A stretch of 64,000 nt of DNA. Source: Nitrosomonas sp. GTDB taxonomy: Bacteria > Pseudomonadota > Gammaproteobacteria > Burkholderiales > Nitrosomonadaceae. Where the stretch lies: the NCBI GenBank assembly GCA_024281995.1, contig JAMWZW010000006.1, positions 95,654-159,653 of the forward strand, given 5' to 3'. The notes beneath the pieces were generated by a model, which was given only the letters and a program-made list of their open reading frames with translations, made no database searches and was not told the origin of the DNA. Both the position numbers and the translations under genes were made by a program. Below are positions 36,624 through 45,867 of this stretch, piece after piece; the first letter of the stretch is position 1; each line of letters opens with the position of its first letter.

Positions 36624-37805
36624 TTATAGGTCTTCTTCAGGTTCCGGGTCTGTGCGCAGTGACATGTTAGTTTTCTGCTGCTCGGCAACAGGAAGTGAAG
36701 TAGCAATACTTACACTACCTGGTATCCGTGGCGTTTTACAATTCACATCTGCATTTTGTGCCCGATGCCGCAGAGCATGATCTATTAATACCAATGAGAG
36801 CATAGATTCCACGATTGGCGTGGCCCGGATACCAACGCAAGGGTCATGCCGCCCATGCGTTTCGACAATGATCGGATTACCTTCTTTGTCAATAGAACGC
36901 CGCCCCAAGCGGATACTGGAGGTCGGCTTGATTGCCACGTTGGCGACAATATCCTGCCCTGTAGAAATACCTCCCAAAATTCCTCCCGCATTATTACTTA
37001 AAAAACCATTCGGTGTCATTTCATCGGAATGTTCTGTACCTTTTTGCGTAACACTTGCAAAACCAGCACCAATTTCTACACCTTTTACCGCATTAATGTT
37101 CATCATCGCGTAGGCGATTTCGGCATCCAGACGATCATATACCGGCTCACCCCAGCCGACCGGCACACCTTGCGCCACAACGCTGATCTTGGCACCAACG
37201 GAATCACCGGATTTGCGTAACTGATCCATAAATGCTTCCAATTGCTCGACATAATCGTTATTTGCAACAAAGAAAGGATTGCTATCGACATCATCCCATT
37301 CTCGAAACGGAATTTGAATAGGACCTAGCTGCGCCATATAACCGCGAATCACGATGCCATACCGCTGAAACAGCCATTTTTTCGCAATCGCCCCAGCGGC
37401 AACCCTGACAGCTGTTTCCCGTGCAGAAGCACGGCCTCCACCGCGATAGTCGCGAACGCCATATTTCTGCCAATATGTGTAATCCGCATGGCCTGGACGA
37501 AAAGAATCCATAATCTTGCTGTAATCTTTACTGCGCTGATCGATATTACGGATTAACAAAGCAATTGGTGTGCCGGTTGTCTGTCCTTCAAATACACCTG
37601 ACAGAATCTCAACTTCGTCTGTTTCACGTCGCTGCGTGACATGACGCGACGTCCCCGGTTTGCGGCGATCTAATTCACGTTGAATATCATCTGCGGTGAT
37701 TGCTAGTCCAGGTGGACATCCATCGACTACGCAACCAATCGCGGGACCATGTGATTCACCAAAAGAAGTGACACAAAAAAGCTTACCAAATGTATTACCA
37801 GACAT
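36624..37805 (-). CDS. aroC: Chorismate synthase
   Basis: 393 residues. Converts EPSP to chorismate using reduced FMN; last step of the shikimate pathway. Signatures: [20 protein letters not shown] near the N-terminus, [20 protein letters not shown] near 55-75, [22 protein letters not shown] near 125 and [15 protein letters not shown] near 325. All FMN- and substrate-binding blocks intact. The C-terminal tail is about 30 residues longer than usual, rich in Pro/Glu, likely a disordered extension. Confidence 0.95.
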   Translation of the reverse strand: MSGNTFGKLFCVTSFGESHGPAIGCVVDGCPPGLAITADDIQRELDRRKPGTSRHVTQRRETDEVEILSGVFEGQTTGTPIALLIRNIDQRSKDYSKIMDSFRPGHADYTYWQKYGVRDYRGGGRASARETAVRVAAGAIAKKWLFQRYGIVIRGYMAQLGPIQIPFREWDDVDSNPFFVANNDYVEQLEAFMDQLRKSGDSVGAKISVVAQGVPVGWGEPVYDRLDAEIAYAMMNINAVKGVEIGAGFASVTQKGTEHSDEMTPNGFLSNNAGGILGGISTGQDIVANVAIKPTSSIRLGRRSIDKEGNPIIVETHGRHDPCVGIRATPIVESMLSLVLIDHALRHRAQNADVNCKTPRIPGSVSIATSLPVAEQQKTNMSLRTDPEPEEDL

Positions 37806-37914
37806 TCTAAATTATGTTCTCTTAAGACAAAAATGAGGGTTTATTATACGTCTTCTAATTTTATGAAACGAACAGGGAAGAAACATTAAGCTATTGACCG
37901 GCAATTGTGATGAT

Positions 37915-39030
37915 TTATGCCAATGCATCCGTGGCAGGCCTGTACGGTAACTGCAAATCACGCGCTACCGCTTCATGCGTCAATTGCCCGCGAAACACAT
38001 TCAAACCATTACGCAAATGCTGATCATCCGACAATGCTTTAAGACAGCCTTTATTGGCAAGTGCCAGAACAAAGGGCAGTGTTGCATTATTTAAAGCAAA
38101 AGTTGAAGTGCGTGCGACTGCGCCTGGCATGTTGGATACGCAATAATGCACCACGCCATCGACTGTAAAAATAGGATCAGCCAATGTAGTAGGTTTGGAG
38201 GTAGAAAAGCAGCCGCCTTGATCAATCGCGACATCAACCAGCACAGCGCCACGGTTCATACGGCTGACCAGTTCGCGGCTTACCAGTTTGGGTGCCGCGC
38301 CGCCCGGAACCAATACCGCACCAATGACCAGATCGGCGCTAGAAACATGCTCTTCCAGGGCATCAACCGTCGAGAAAACGGTATTTATTTTTGAACCATA
38401 TTGCGAATCCAATTGCTGCAAGCGATGAATCGATTTATCGAGCACCGTCACATGTGCTTCTACACCCATCGCAATCCGTGCGGCATTGGTACCCACGACA
38501 CCACCGCCGATCACCACAACCCTCGCCGCCGGTACACCCGATACGCCGCCCAGCAACATGCCACGGCCACCCTGATCGAGTTCCAATGCATGTGCACCAG
38601 CCTGAATTGCCATACGGCCTGCTACTTCACTCATCGGAGCCAATAACGGCAATCCGCCGTAGCGGTCTGTAACCGTTTCATAGGCTATTGCGATACAACC
38701 GGAATTCATTAAGCCTTTCGCTTGCATGGGATCGGGAGCAAGATGCAAATAAGTAAATAATACTTGTCCGTCGCGCAACAGTGGGATTTCTGAAGCTTGT
38801 GGTTCCTTGACTTTAACGATCAGATCGGCGTTTGCATAAATCTCTTGCGGTTCATCAATTATTTCCGCCCCGGCGGTGCGATACTTATCATCACTCAGAT
38901 CAATCTGGAATCCTGCGTTTTTCTGTACCATAACACGGTGACCATTAGCGACCAGTTCACGCACTGCCGCTGGTGTCAAGCCCACACGCGATTCATGAGT
39001 TTTAATTTCCTTGGGCACCCCGATACGCAT
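37915..39030 (-). CDS. ald: Alanine dehydrogenase
   Basis: About 371 residues, the family norm. Interconverts L-alanine and pyruvate + ammonia with NAD. Signatures: [20 protein letters not shown] (split), [21 protein letters not shown] with catalytic His, and the NAD-binding [14 protein letters not shown] near 170. A longer frame opens upstream to 39096, but GGAG with correct spacing is just before the ATG at 39030, and that protein start matches the family. In a possible ammonia oxidiser this gene could serve ammonium assimilation. About 20 bases after the SDR gene stop. Confidence 0.93.
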   Translation of the reverse strand: MRIGVPKEIKTHESRVGLTPAAVRELVANGHRVMVQKNAGFQIDLSDDKYRTAGAEIIDEPQEIYANADLIVKVKEPQASEIPLLRDGQVLFTYLHLAPDPMQAKGLMNSGCIAIAYETVTDRYGGLPLLAPMSEVAGRMAIQAGAHALELDQGGRGMLLGGVSGVPAARVVVIGGGVVGTNAARIAMGVEAHVTVLDKSIHRLQQLDSQYGSKINTVFSTVDALEEHVSSADLVIGAVLVPGGAAPKLVSRELVSRMNRGAVLVDVAIDQGGCFSTSKPTTLADPIFTVDGVVHYCVSNMPGAVARTSTFALNNATLPFVLALANKGCLKALSDDQHLRNGLNVFRGQLTHEAVARDLQLPYRPATDALA

Positions 39031-39050
39031 CCGCTTCTCCATTCTATTCG

Positions 39051-39794
39051 TTAAATAATTCCACCATTCGCACCAATATTCTGTCCCGTCACCCAACGGG
39101 CTTCTTCACTGACCAGAAATAGCACGACTTGTGCGATATCGTTTGTGCAGCCAATTCGTCCCAGTGCAGCCATTTCCGCCATGCGTTCAATATCCGCTGC
39201 GGTTTTTCCCGCACGAAACAGCTCCGTATCGACCGGACCAGGTAAAATGTTATTGGCAGTTATGCCGCGTTTCCCCATTTCGCGCGCAAAAATTCGTGTC
39301 AGTTGTTCTACAGCAGCTTTCGTCGCTGCATAAACGCCATATTTGGGTAACATTAAGCGTGTTACAGTACTGGAAATAGTCACTACCCGCCCATGATCCG
39401 TAAGTTTTATAGCGGCTTCCCGCAACATATAAAACACGCTTTTGAAATTTACATCAATGATACGATCGAATTCATCATCTTGAATTTCTGCTATTTCCTT
39501 AAAAAGAAGAATTCCGGCATTGTTTACCAGGATATCGATTTGTTTGAATTGTTCGCTAACTACTGTAAAAAGCTTATCGACTTCGGCAGGCTTACTGACA
39601 TCAGCCTGCACTGCCAAGCACTGGCCACCGGATTCAATAATGGTTGCACACATTTTATCTGCTGCCGGCTTATCCTTGGCATAATTGATAACAACTGTTG
39701 CCCCGGCTTGCGCTAAAGTTAACGCAATTTGCGCACCGATTCCCCGTGAAGACCCGGTAACGATGGCAATTTTTCCATGTAACGTTTGTATCAT
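39051..39794 (-). CDS. Short-chain dehydrogenase/reductase
   Basis: About 247 residues. Classical SDR: cofactor motif VTGSSRGIGA near residue 10, NNAGI near 90, catalytic Ser in ISSTVTR near 140, YGVYAATKAA with Tyr and Lys near 152-156, PG motif LPGPVDTE. NADP(H) preference is suggested by the SSR loop. Substrate unknown; similar to FabG-like and glucose-dehydrogenase-like enzymes. ATG at 39794 precedes the Rossmann strand at the usual distance; the TTG at 39812 is an alternative. Confidence 0.88.
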   Translation of the reverse strand: MIQTLHGKIAIVTGSSRGIGAQIALTLAQAGATVVINYAKDKPAADKMCATIIESGGQCLAVQADVSKPAEVDKLFTVVSEQFKQIDILVNNAGILLFKEIAEIQDDEFDRIIDVNFKSVFYMLREAAIKLTDHGRVVTISSTVTRLMLPKYGVYAATKAAVEQLTRIFAREMGKRGITANNILPGPVDTELFRAGKTAADIERMAEMAALGRIGCTNDIAQVVLFLVSEEARWVTGQNIGANGGII

Positions 39795-39827
39795 TAAAAT
39801 TTTTGCGGACAAAAAAATAAGACTGAA

Positions 39828-40478
39828 TTATTGGGATATGCCATAGTCTTTAAGCAATCTTAAGATCTTTTGGTGGTCTTTCTTCTCCGCCCAGTTTAAT
39901 GCATTATCGCCATGCTCATTTTTAATGCTGGGGTCCGCGCCGTTGGCAAGCAATAGTGTGACTGCATCAAGGTGATTGCCTCTAACCGCCATCATTAAAG
40001 GCGTAGTACCGTTATCGGAAAGTGAATTGACATCGGCATCAGCGGTCAAAAGTAGTCGGATGGTTTCGGAATGTCCATTTGAAGCGGCATAAAGTAGTGG
40101 ATTCCACCCACTATGATTAATTTTCGCTCCTTTTGTATAAAATAACCGCACCATCTCCGTTTGGCCATGATAGCTGGCAAGCATGATTGCCGTTTCGCCA
40201 TATCGATTACGAACGTGCAGATTTGCTCCCGCATCAATCAATAATTCGGCAAGCTTCAGATTCATTATCTGAGCGGCAATCATCAAGGGTGTATAACCTT
40301 CCCTGCTTGGAATATCGGGGTTAGCGCCTTTTTTAAGTAATTTTGACACATCCGTTAAATTACCTTTTTCCACGGCCCAAACAAAATCCTCCTGAATACC
40401 GGCAGAAGCAGTAAGCGACGACAACAAAAATACGGCAGTAAATACAAATAGAGCATGCGATTTAAGCAGGTAAATCAT
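39828..40478 (-). CDS. Periplasmic ankyrin-repeat protein
   Basis: 216 residues with signal peptide (cleavage near TASA at about residue 26) followed by four to five ankyrin repeats, e.g. GYTPLMIAAQ, GETAIMLASYHG, WNPLLYAASNG, GTTPLMMAVRGN and GDNALNWAEKKD. Likely a periplasmic protein-interaction module. Its first 17 bases overlap the end of tatD, so translation is coupled; the 15-base gap to the SDR gene suggests one transcript. Confidence 0.9.
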   Translation of the reverse strand: MIYLLKSHALFVFTAVFLLSSLTASAGIQEDFVWAVEKGNLTDVSKLLKKGANPDIPSREGYTPLMIAAQIMNLKLAELLIDAGANLHVRNRYGETAIMLASYHGQTEMVRLFYTKGAKINHSGWNPLLYAASNGHSETIRLLLTADADVNSLSDNGTTPLMMAVRGNHLDAVTLLLANGADPSIKNEHGDNALNWAEKKDHQKILRLLKDYGISQ

Positions 40479-41244
40479 TTCTTATGATCTTAAATAAATT
40501 AAAAAAATTACTTGTAGTTGCTGCTGCAATATCTTCTACTGAAACTGCACGTAATCGCGCGATCTCCTCAGCCACGTAACGGACAAATGCCGGTTGATTT
40601 AATTTACCGCGGAAGGGTACAGGCGCAAGATAAGGAGAGTCTGTCTCGATAAGCATCCGGTCCAAGCGGACATTTTTGGCCACTTCTTTTAAAGCCACTG
40701 CATTTTTGAATGTTACGATACCGGAAAATGAGATATAAAAATTCATTGCAATCGCTTGCTGCGCAACTTCCCAACTTTCGGTAAAGCAGTGCATTACGCC
40801 GCCAACCTCAGCAGCACCTTCTTCTTGCATGATTTGCAACGTATCCGCTGCAGCCGATCGGGTGTGAATGATCAAAGGTTTATTTACTTTCCGAGCGGCC
40901 CGAATGTGCTGGCGGAAACGTTCCCGTTGCCATTCCAAATCACCTTGCAAGCGATAGTAATCTAAACCCGTTTCACCAATGGCGATAACTTTGGGATGAT
41001 CTGCCAGTTCTGCAAGTTGCTCGGCTTGCGGTTCAAGTTGATCTTCGTAATCCGGATGCACACCCACGGAAGCAAATAAATTCTGATGCGACTCAACGAG
41101 CGCCCGAATACGCGGAAAGTCCGGCAAATTGACACTTACACATAAAGCATGCGTTACTTGGTTTTCCTGCATTTTGTGTAATACTTCCTGAAGGTCTTTG
41201 GCAAGCTCAGGAAAATCAAGATGGCAATGTGAATCGATGAACAT
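40462..41244 (-). CDS. TatD-family metal-dependent hydrolase (YcfH-like)
   Basis: 260 residues. TIM-barrel hydrolase with metal ligands in FIDSHCHLDF at the start, GETGLDYYR near 90, IIHTRSA near 127, MHCFTES near 150 and ETDSPYLAP near 205. TatD enzymes act as DNases with roles in repair or quality control; YcfH-type is less well defined. First gene of a set with the ankyrin protein; 25 bases after queD. Confidence 0.92.
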   Translation of the reverse strand: MFIDSHCHLDFPELAKDLQEVLHKMQENQVTHALCVSVNLPDFPRIRALVESHQNLFASVGVHPDYEDQLEPQAEQLAELADHPKVIAIGETGLDYYRLQGDLEWQRERFRQHIRAARKVNKPLIIHTRSAAADTLQIMQEEGAAEVGGVMHCFTESWEVAQQAIAMNFYISFSGIVTFKNAVALKEVAKNVRLDRMLIETDSPYLAPVPFRGKLNQPAFVRYVAEEIARLRAVSVEDIAAATTSNFFNLFKIIRNDLPA

Positions 41245-41269
41245 ATTTAAATTTGTCTATAAAAATTAT

Positions 41270-41713
41270 CTACCTACGCACGGCATCCGCCCAACAGTTA
41301 GGAGTCTCAAATAAACGCACTCGCTCTAGCTGTAAATGATTGCCATAAATATCTTGATACGCATCATCTAGCATGGCAAAGGCAATTTCAGCCAGATTTT
41401 CTGCTGTGGGTTGAACATCTAACACCACTGTTTTATGACCTTCAATCGATTGCAAGAATTGCAAGACTTTGGTATCACCGGAATAAACCAGAAATGCATG
41501 ATCCCATCGATCAACCAATGCTGATTTCGCAATTCTTTTCACTTCTGAGAAATCCATCACCATGCCTTGCAGCGTACCGCCTTCGTCAGTGATAATATTA
41601 CCAGAGAGTGTTATCTCAATGCTGTAGCGATGGCCGTGTAAATGACGGCATTGACTGTTATGCGTAGAAATACGGTGGCCCGCATCAAATTCCAGCTTGC
41701 GTGTAATAAACAT
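41270..41713 (-). CDS. queD: 6-carboxy-5,6,7,8-tetrahydropterin synthase
   Basis: 147 residues. Makes 6-carboxytetrahydropterin from dihydroneopterin triphosphate in the queuosine/7-deazaguanine pathway. Zinc ligands: His in FDAGHR near 13 and HLHGHRY near 25-30; catalytic Cys in QCRHLHGH. Metal-binding and Glu region at the end (RVRLFETPNCWADA) is also typical of QueD. Divergent from a radical SAM gene with 46 bases between starts. Confidence 0.92.
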   Translation of the reverse strand: MFITRKLEFDAGHRISTHNSQCRHLHGHRYSIEITLSGNIITDEGGTLQGMVMDFSEVKRIAKSALVDRWDHAFLVYSGDTKVLQFLQSIEGHKTVVLDVQPTAENLAEIAFAMLDDAYQDIYGNHLQLERVRLFETPNCWADAVRR

Positions 41714-41759
41714 ATGTACTAATTCTTTTTATTAAGTACCCAAATATAGGATTGTAACA

Positions 41760-42620
41760 TTGCAATCAGATTCTAAACGATTGAATACCACTGATCACAG
41801 CCGTGATAGTGCTGGACTTACTTATGTTTATCCAGTCGTTTCACGCCGTTCCGGCGGAGTTTCAATTGGTATCAATCTTAATCCTAATAATGCCTGTAAC
41901 TGGCGATGTATCTATTGCCAGGTGCCCGATCTTAGGCGAGGTTCTGCTCCGCAAATTGATTTAATAAAACTGGAAGCGGAATTGCGTTTTTTTCTTGATG
42001 ACTTGATTAATGGTAATTTCATGCATCAACATGTACCTCCGGGAGCAAGGAAAATTCATGACATTGCTTTATCCGGCAATGGCGAGCCAACCAGCGCGAA
42101 AGAATTTGAACAGATCATCGAATTGATCAGTAATATCATCAAAGACTTTGCTACTCTAAAGAATTTAAAATTGGTACTTATCACTAATGGCAGCTTGATC
42201 CATCGATCATCTGTACAGGCCGGACTTGAGCGAATGGCGCAACTGAATGGTGAAGTATGGTTCAAGTTTGACCGTGCGTTGGCTGAAGAAAGGCAACGCA
42301 TCAATAACACGACAATCAGTTTGAATAAAATCCGCCAACATTTGCGTATCGCTACCTCACTTTGTCCGACATGGTTACAAACCTGTGTATTCCAGCTCGA
42401 CGGCAAGCCACCAGAAGAAACCGCTATCAACGCTTATCTAAATTTCATCAAGACTCTGCAAGACGAGGATATACCACTCGAGGGAGTGTTGTTATATGGA
42501 ATTGCACGGCCTTCTTTGCAACCTGAAGCAGTTCGAATTTCGCCCGTCAGTGAGTCATGGCTAGTCGCTTATGGCGAAAAAATTAAAGCACTCGGTTTAC
42601 CCGTTAAAGTTCACTGTTAA
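41760..42620 (+). CDS. Radical SAM protein, COG0731-like
   Basis: 286 residues. N-terminal SIGINLNPNNACNWRCIYC with a CxxxCxxC cluster motif near 47-54, then SGNGEPT near 105 (SAM-binding glycine-rich block) and LITNGSLI near 145. This pattern resembles the COG0731 group (TYW1-like Fe-S oxidoreductases). The substrate is unknown. TTG start with AGGA eight bases upstream. Divergent position next to queD invites a tRNA or deazapurine role, but QueE-type motifs (CNxWCxxCD) are different, so it is not simply QueE. Confidence 0.8.
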   Translation: MQSDSKRLNTTDHSRDSAGLTYVYPVVSRRSGGVSIGINLNPNNACNWRCIYCQVPDLRRGSAPQIDLIKLEAELRFFLDDLINGNFMHQHVPPGARKIHDIALSGNGEPTSAKEFEQIIELISNIIKDFATLKNLKLVLITNGSLIHRSSVQAGLERMAQLNGEVWFKFDRALAEERQRINNTTISLNKIRQHLRIATSLCPTWLQTCVFQLDGKPPEETAINAYLNFIKTLQDEDIPLEGVLLYGIARPSLQPEAVRISPVSESWLVAYGEKIKALGLPVKVHC

Positions 42621-42928
42621 TTGCTCCAATTAAGTTTTTTCTAACGTGCTATATCGTTGTGTAACAAATTTACAACAAAGTGCATTTTCTTGATATTTAT
42701 CAACAGGCATTCTTTATATAATTGATATTAAATACATTTGATTTTCAACATTTTAGAGAATAGGCGTTGAGCCAAAATATTCCCCGATAAAAACAAAGAT
42801 CAACACTTTATGAAATATGATTATCACATATAATAGCGGCCTAGATCAGCTAGAAAAAACAATACCATACAATCAGAAATGTTTTTGCTTTGCGATACTG
42901 TATTAATCCAGATAACAGGAGTTTTCTA
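42621..42928. other. Upstream region of the porin gene
   Basis: About 300 AT-rich bases. Holds the promoter for the following porin, perhaps using TATAAT at 42716-42721 with a weak -35. No other feature seen. Confidence 0.4.
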
Positions 42929-44635
42929 ATGAATTCATCAAGCATTTTTTCTTTTTTAGTGAAGTTTTTCACTGAATTAAAAGTGCATTGCAATAAAAAA
43001 ATTAAAAATGGGCTACTACCCATAGGTAGTGCTATAGGAATCATGTGCTTTGCTTTTCAGGTGCATGCAACCAAACCTGCAGACACAAATACCCCTATTC
43101 CGACATCTGCACCAGTAACGACACCGCCTCCAGTTGCTTCGACAGCTACGGCTAGTGGAGAATTCGACAAATCAAAGGTGCCTGCAGTGTCTGTTCCTTC
43201 ACGGCCTGGCTTATTTTTGCTGCCTCCTGCTGGACCTGGGTATTATTCACTGTGGGACATGATCACGAGTAATAAACGTGAAAAGCCTCCAGTTGCACCG
43301 TATGCACCTTTTGCACTACTCACAACACCAGCTTATGATATTGATTTTCGCTATTTAGCCACTCCTGGACATGAGAAAGATGTTTTCGATCCTGTAAAAA
43401 GAATAGATCTAGGTAGCGATTGGTTACTGTCATTTGGCGGTAACTTTTGGTATCGCTATACGCATGAAACTGATAGCCGACTAAATACAGCCGATATTAA
43501 CAACGATTTTCACTTATTACGGACACGATTTCATGCTGATTTATGGTATCGCGACAAGGTGCGCTTATTTGCAGAATTACTTGATGCTCGTTCATTCGGT
43601 TCCGAGTTACCACCTTTAGTAACTGATCGTAATCATGCTGACATACTCAATATGTTTACCGACATAAAACTGGCCAACATCAATAACGGTCCGGTATATA
43701 TTCGGGTAGGCCGCCAAGAATTGATGTATGGCTCACAACGACTGATTTCCACTCTGGACTGGGTTAACACACGGAGAACTTTCCAGGGTGTCAAAGCGTT
43801 CTGGCGTACACCTGAATGGGATGTTGATGCCTTCTGGACACGTCCGATGATTACCGAAAAAGGCAATGTTGATAATTGGGACACACAACAAAACTTTTTT
43901 GGCTTATGGGCTACCAATAAACCAAAACCCGGTCATACGATTGATCTCTATTTTCTGAGCCTTATCAATGATCGTAATATAACCCCAGCCAACCTTTTAG
44001 CTGGAAATATCCTTCAAGCCAATGCCGATACGCATACACTAGGCGGTCGTCTTGTGGGTAATTTTGATAATCTCTTGTATGAATTGGAAGGCATGTATCA
44101 GTTCGGTCGTCGATCAGGCCTTGATGTATCTGCTTTTGCAGTAGCAACGGGTGTCGGTTATCGCTTACCGTTACCAATGAATCCACAAGGATGGATACGT
44201 TATGATTTTGCTTCTGGCGATGGCAAAAATACCGATGGCAGAAGCAATACATTCAACCAACTATTCCCATTTGGTCATTATTACATGGGCTTTCTTGATC
44301 GTGTGGGCCGTCAAAACGTTCACGACTTTAATGCACAATTTACCATGCACCCAATGCCATGGATCACATTTATTACTCAATATCATCGTTTCTATCTAGC
44401 AAACGAACGTGATTTTTTGTATAACGCGGCAGGCTTGGCTACATTCAGAGACATCACCGGTCAATCAGGCAGTCATATCGGTGATGAAGTCGATTTCCGG
44501 CTCAATTTGCATGTCAGCCGTCATCAGGATGTATTGGTCGGATACTCAAAAATGTGGAGTGGTGACTTTTTGAAAGCGCAAGCACCTGGAGTATCTCCAG
44601 ATCTTTTCTATGTTCAATACAATTTTCGTTTCTAA
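42929..44635 (+). CDS. Alginate-export-family outer-membrane porin
   Basis: About 568 residues. Long signal region (cleavage near VHA at about residue 47), then a Pro/Thr-rich linker, and a beta-barrel with many aromatic strand ends such as DWLLSFGGNFWYRYTH, RTRFHADLWYRD, VYIRVGRQELMYGSQRL and final QYNFRF with C-terminal Phe, the hallmark of outer-membrane porins. The RVGRQELMYG block is typical of the Alginate_exp family (PF13372). Substrate is unlikely to be alginate here; no alginate biosynthesis genes are visible. CAGGAG upstream supports 42929. A strong hairpin follows the stop. Confidence 0.85.
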   Translation: MNSSSIFSFLVKFFTELKVHCNKKIKNGLLPIGSAIGIMCFAFQVHATKPADTNTPIPTSAPVTTPPPVASTATASGEFDKSKVPAVSVPSRPGLFLLPPAGPGYYSLWDMITSNKREKPPVAPYAPFALLTTPAYDIDFRYLATPGHEKDVFDPVKRIDLGSDWLLSFGGNFWYRYTHETDSRLNTADINNDFHLLRTRFHADLWYRDKVRLFAELLDARSFGSELPPLVTDRNHADILNMFTDIKLANINNGPVYIRVGRQELMYGSQRLISTLDWVNTRRTFQGVKAFWRTPEWDVDAFWTRPMITEKGNVDNWDTQQNFFGLWATNKPKPGHTIDLYFLSLINDRNITPANLLAGNILQANADTHTLGGRLVGNFDNLLYELEGMYQFGRRSGLDVSAFAVATGVGYRLPLPMNPQGWIRYDFASGDGKNTDGRSNTFNQLFPFGHYYMGFLDRVGRQNVHDFNAQFTMHPMPWITFITQYHRFYLANERDFLYNAAGLATFRDITGQSGSHIGDEVDFRLNLHVSRHQDVLVGYSKMWSGDFLKAQAPGVSPDLFYVQYNFRF

Positions 44636-44647
44636 GGACAAAAATAA

Positions 44648-44680
44648 CTGTTGCCTCGTATAAAAAATACGAGGCAACAG
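44648..44680 (+). terminator. Strong hairpin after the porin gene
   Basis: Perfect 14-pair stem (CTGTTGCCTCGTAT with its complement) and AAAAA loop, starting 12 bases after the stop codon. Downstream T-tract is weak on the plus strand, though the hairpin is stable enough to end or protect the transcript. Confidence 0.65.
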
Positions 44681-44716
44681 GAATTAATAGCGACAAAATG
44701 TAGTTCCCCCCCCGAA

Positions 44717-45437
44717 CTGAACAACCTGAGAAAATATTAAGCTTTGTTATATGTTGCTGTCATGCTCAAGTGATTTGTTGATGGGATTGTTTTTGATAAT
44801 AAACTTCATTAACTGTCCGGTTAGCGAGACTCTGATGAAAACACTCTTGATTGTACCTGTTAAACCAATGAGTTAGACTTCTTTGCACCCCCTTTAAGTT
44901 GCCGAATGCTTGAATATAGAGATGGTGCGCCACAGTCGCTCGACAAAAATATCGTTATGGTAGCAGCTTTTGCCATCCCTTCTGATTTGAACTCAATGTC
45001 GCTGATAATAGGAGGCCTTTGCAAAACCCTATTACCAGGAAAAAATCAATAAAGACAATGAATTAAAATTCATAAAAGGACCTTTGCAAAGATCTCAATA
45101 GATCGATCGCAACAAATCCAGTAACGGACACCAACGGAAAAGCCTCAAAGGCTTATTGGGCTCAATCATCATATTGCATTTTTGCACACTCATTGATTGA
45201 GTTTTCTGGCTAAAAAATCCCGTTCTACCGTCAATTGCTCGATGACTCGGTGCAAATTTTCTGATACTGCGTTCTTGGTTCCTCCCTGCCTCATCATTGC
45301 TGCCAGCCAACAACTGCGCAGCTTATTTCATTATGTGTCGTACCTTGGCTTTGAACTGACTAGAATATTGTTTTCGTTGATTGCTCATGAATATGATCCT
45401 CTTGAGTATCCATGACAGAACCTAACAATTTGTCCAG
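44717..45437 (-). mobile_element. Degraded IS3-family element
   Basis: Minus-strand remnant. An orfA piece spans 45388 to 45190, starting MSNQRKQYSSQFKAK, frameshifted inside, ending VIEQLTVERDFLARKLNQ. An orfB N-terminal fragment follows (MIEPNKPLRLFR). Then the central orfB is missing; its C-terminus resumes about 45000 to 44766 with HNDIFVERLWRT (last Glu of the DDE triad) and, after another frameshift, SLTHWFNRYNQECFHQSLANR (abbreviated by one residue at each side is typical of IS3 OrfB). Terminal repeats CTGGACAA (minus, 45437) and CTGAACAA (plus, 44717) are similar. About 85 bases of other sequence lie in the gap, with two TTTGCAAA-containing motifs. Not functional. Confidence 0.85.
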
Positions 45438-45618
45438 TTTTGCGGCAATATTTCATTACTCAACAAAAAATTACTGTCTAAAGTTTCGTCGATCGGCAGC
45501 AAAAAAGCGCCGTATCATTCTTTAATAAGAGATTATATAACTCTATGAATCAAAGAAATTAATATGCAAATGAAACTCTAACGGGAAAAACACAGTCTTA
45601 ATTTTTCGCCCAAATTTG

Positions 45619-45647
45619 TTGACATGTAATTATTTCCCACGTATATT
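45619..45647 (+). promoter_or_regulatory. Sigma70-type promoter upstream of glycosidase-like paralogue B
   Basis: TTGACA at 45619-45624 and TATATT at 45642-45647 with an ideal 17-base spacer. It points at the gene starting at 45868, implying a 5' untranslated leader of about 215 bases. The leader contains small stem candidates (CTCAT/ATGAG near 45675) but no known riboswitch. Confidence 0.6.
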
Positions 45648-45867
45648 CCTGCCTCGTTCGCAGGGAATAATTCTCATTTGATATGAGTATCCTAGAGAAG
45701 TCCTGAATATAAGTATCAAGACTAGCGTTTAGCTGTAGTCTGTGTTAGGTAGTAGTTGTAGTCCATCTTTTTTTCTTTTTTCCTGCGTTCCATTTACCTT
45801 TCGCTTTACATTTATTCGCTTAAAAAGCTATTCAGGAATTCCTTAAATTAAAAGGGAGTTTTTATAT

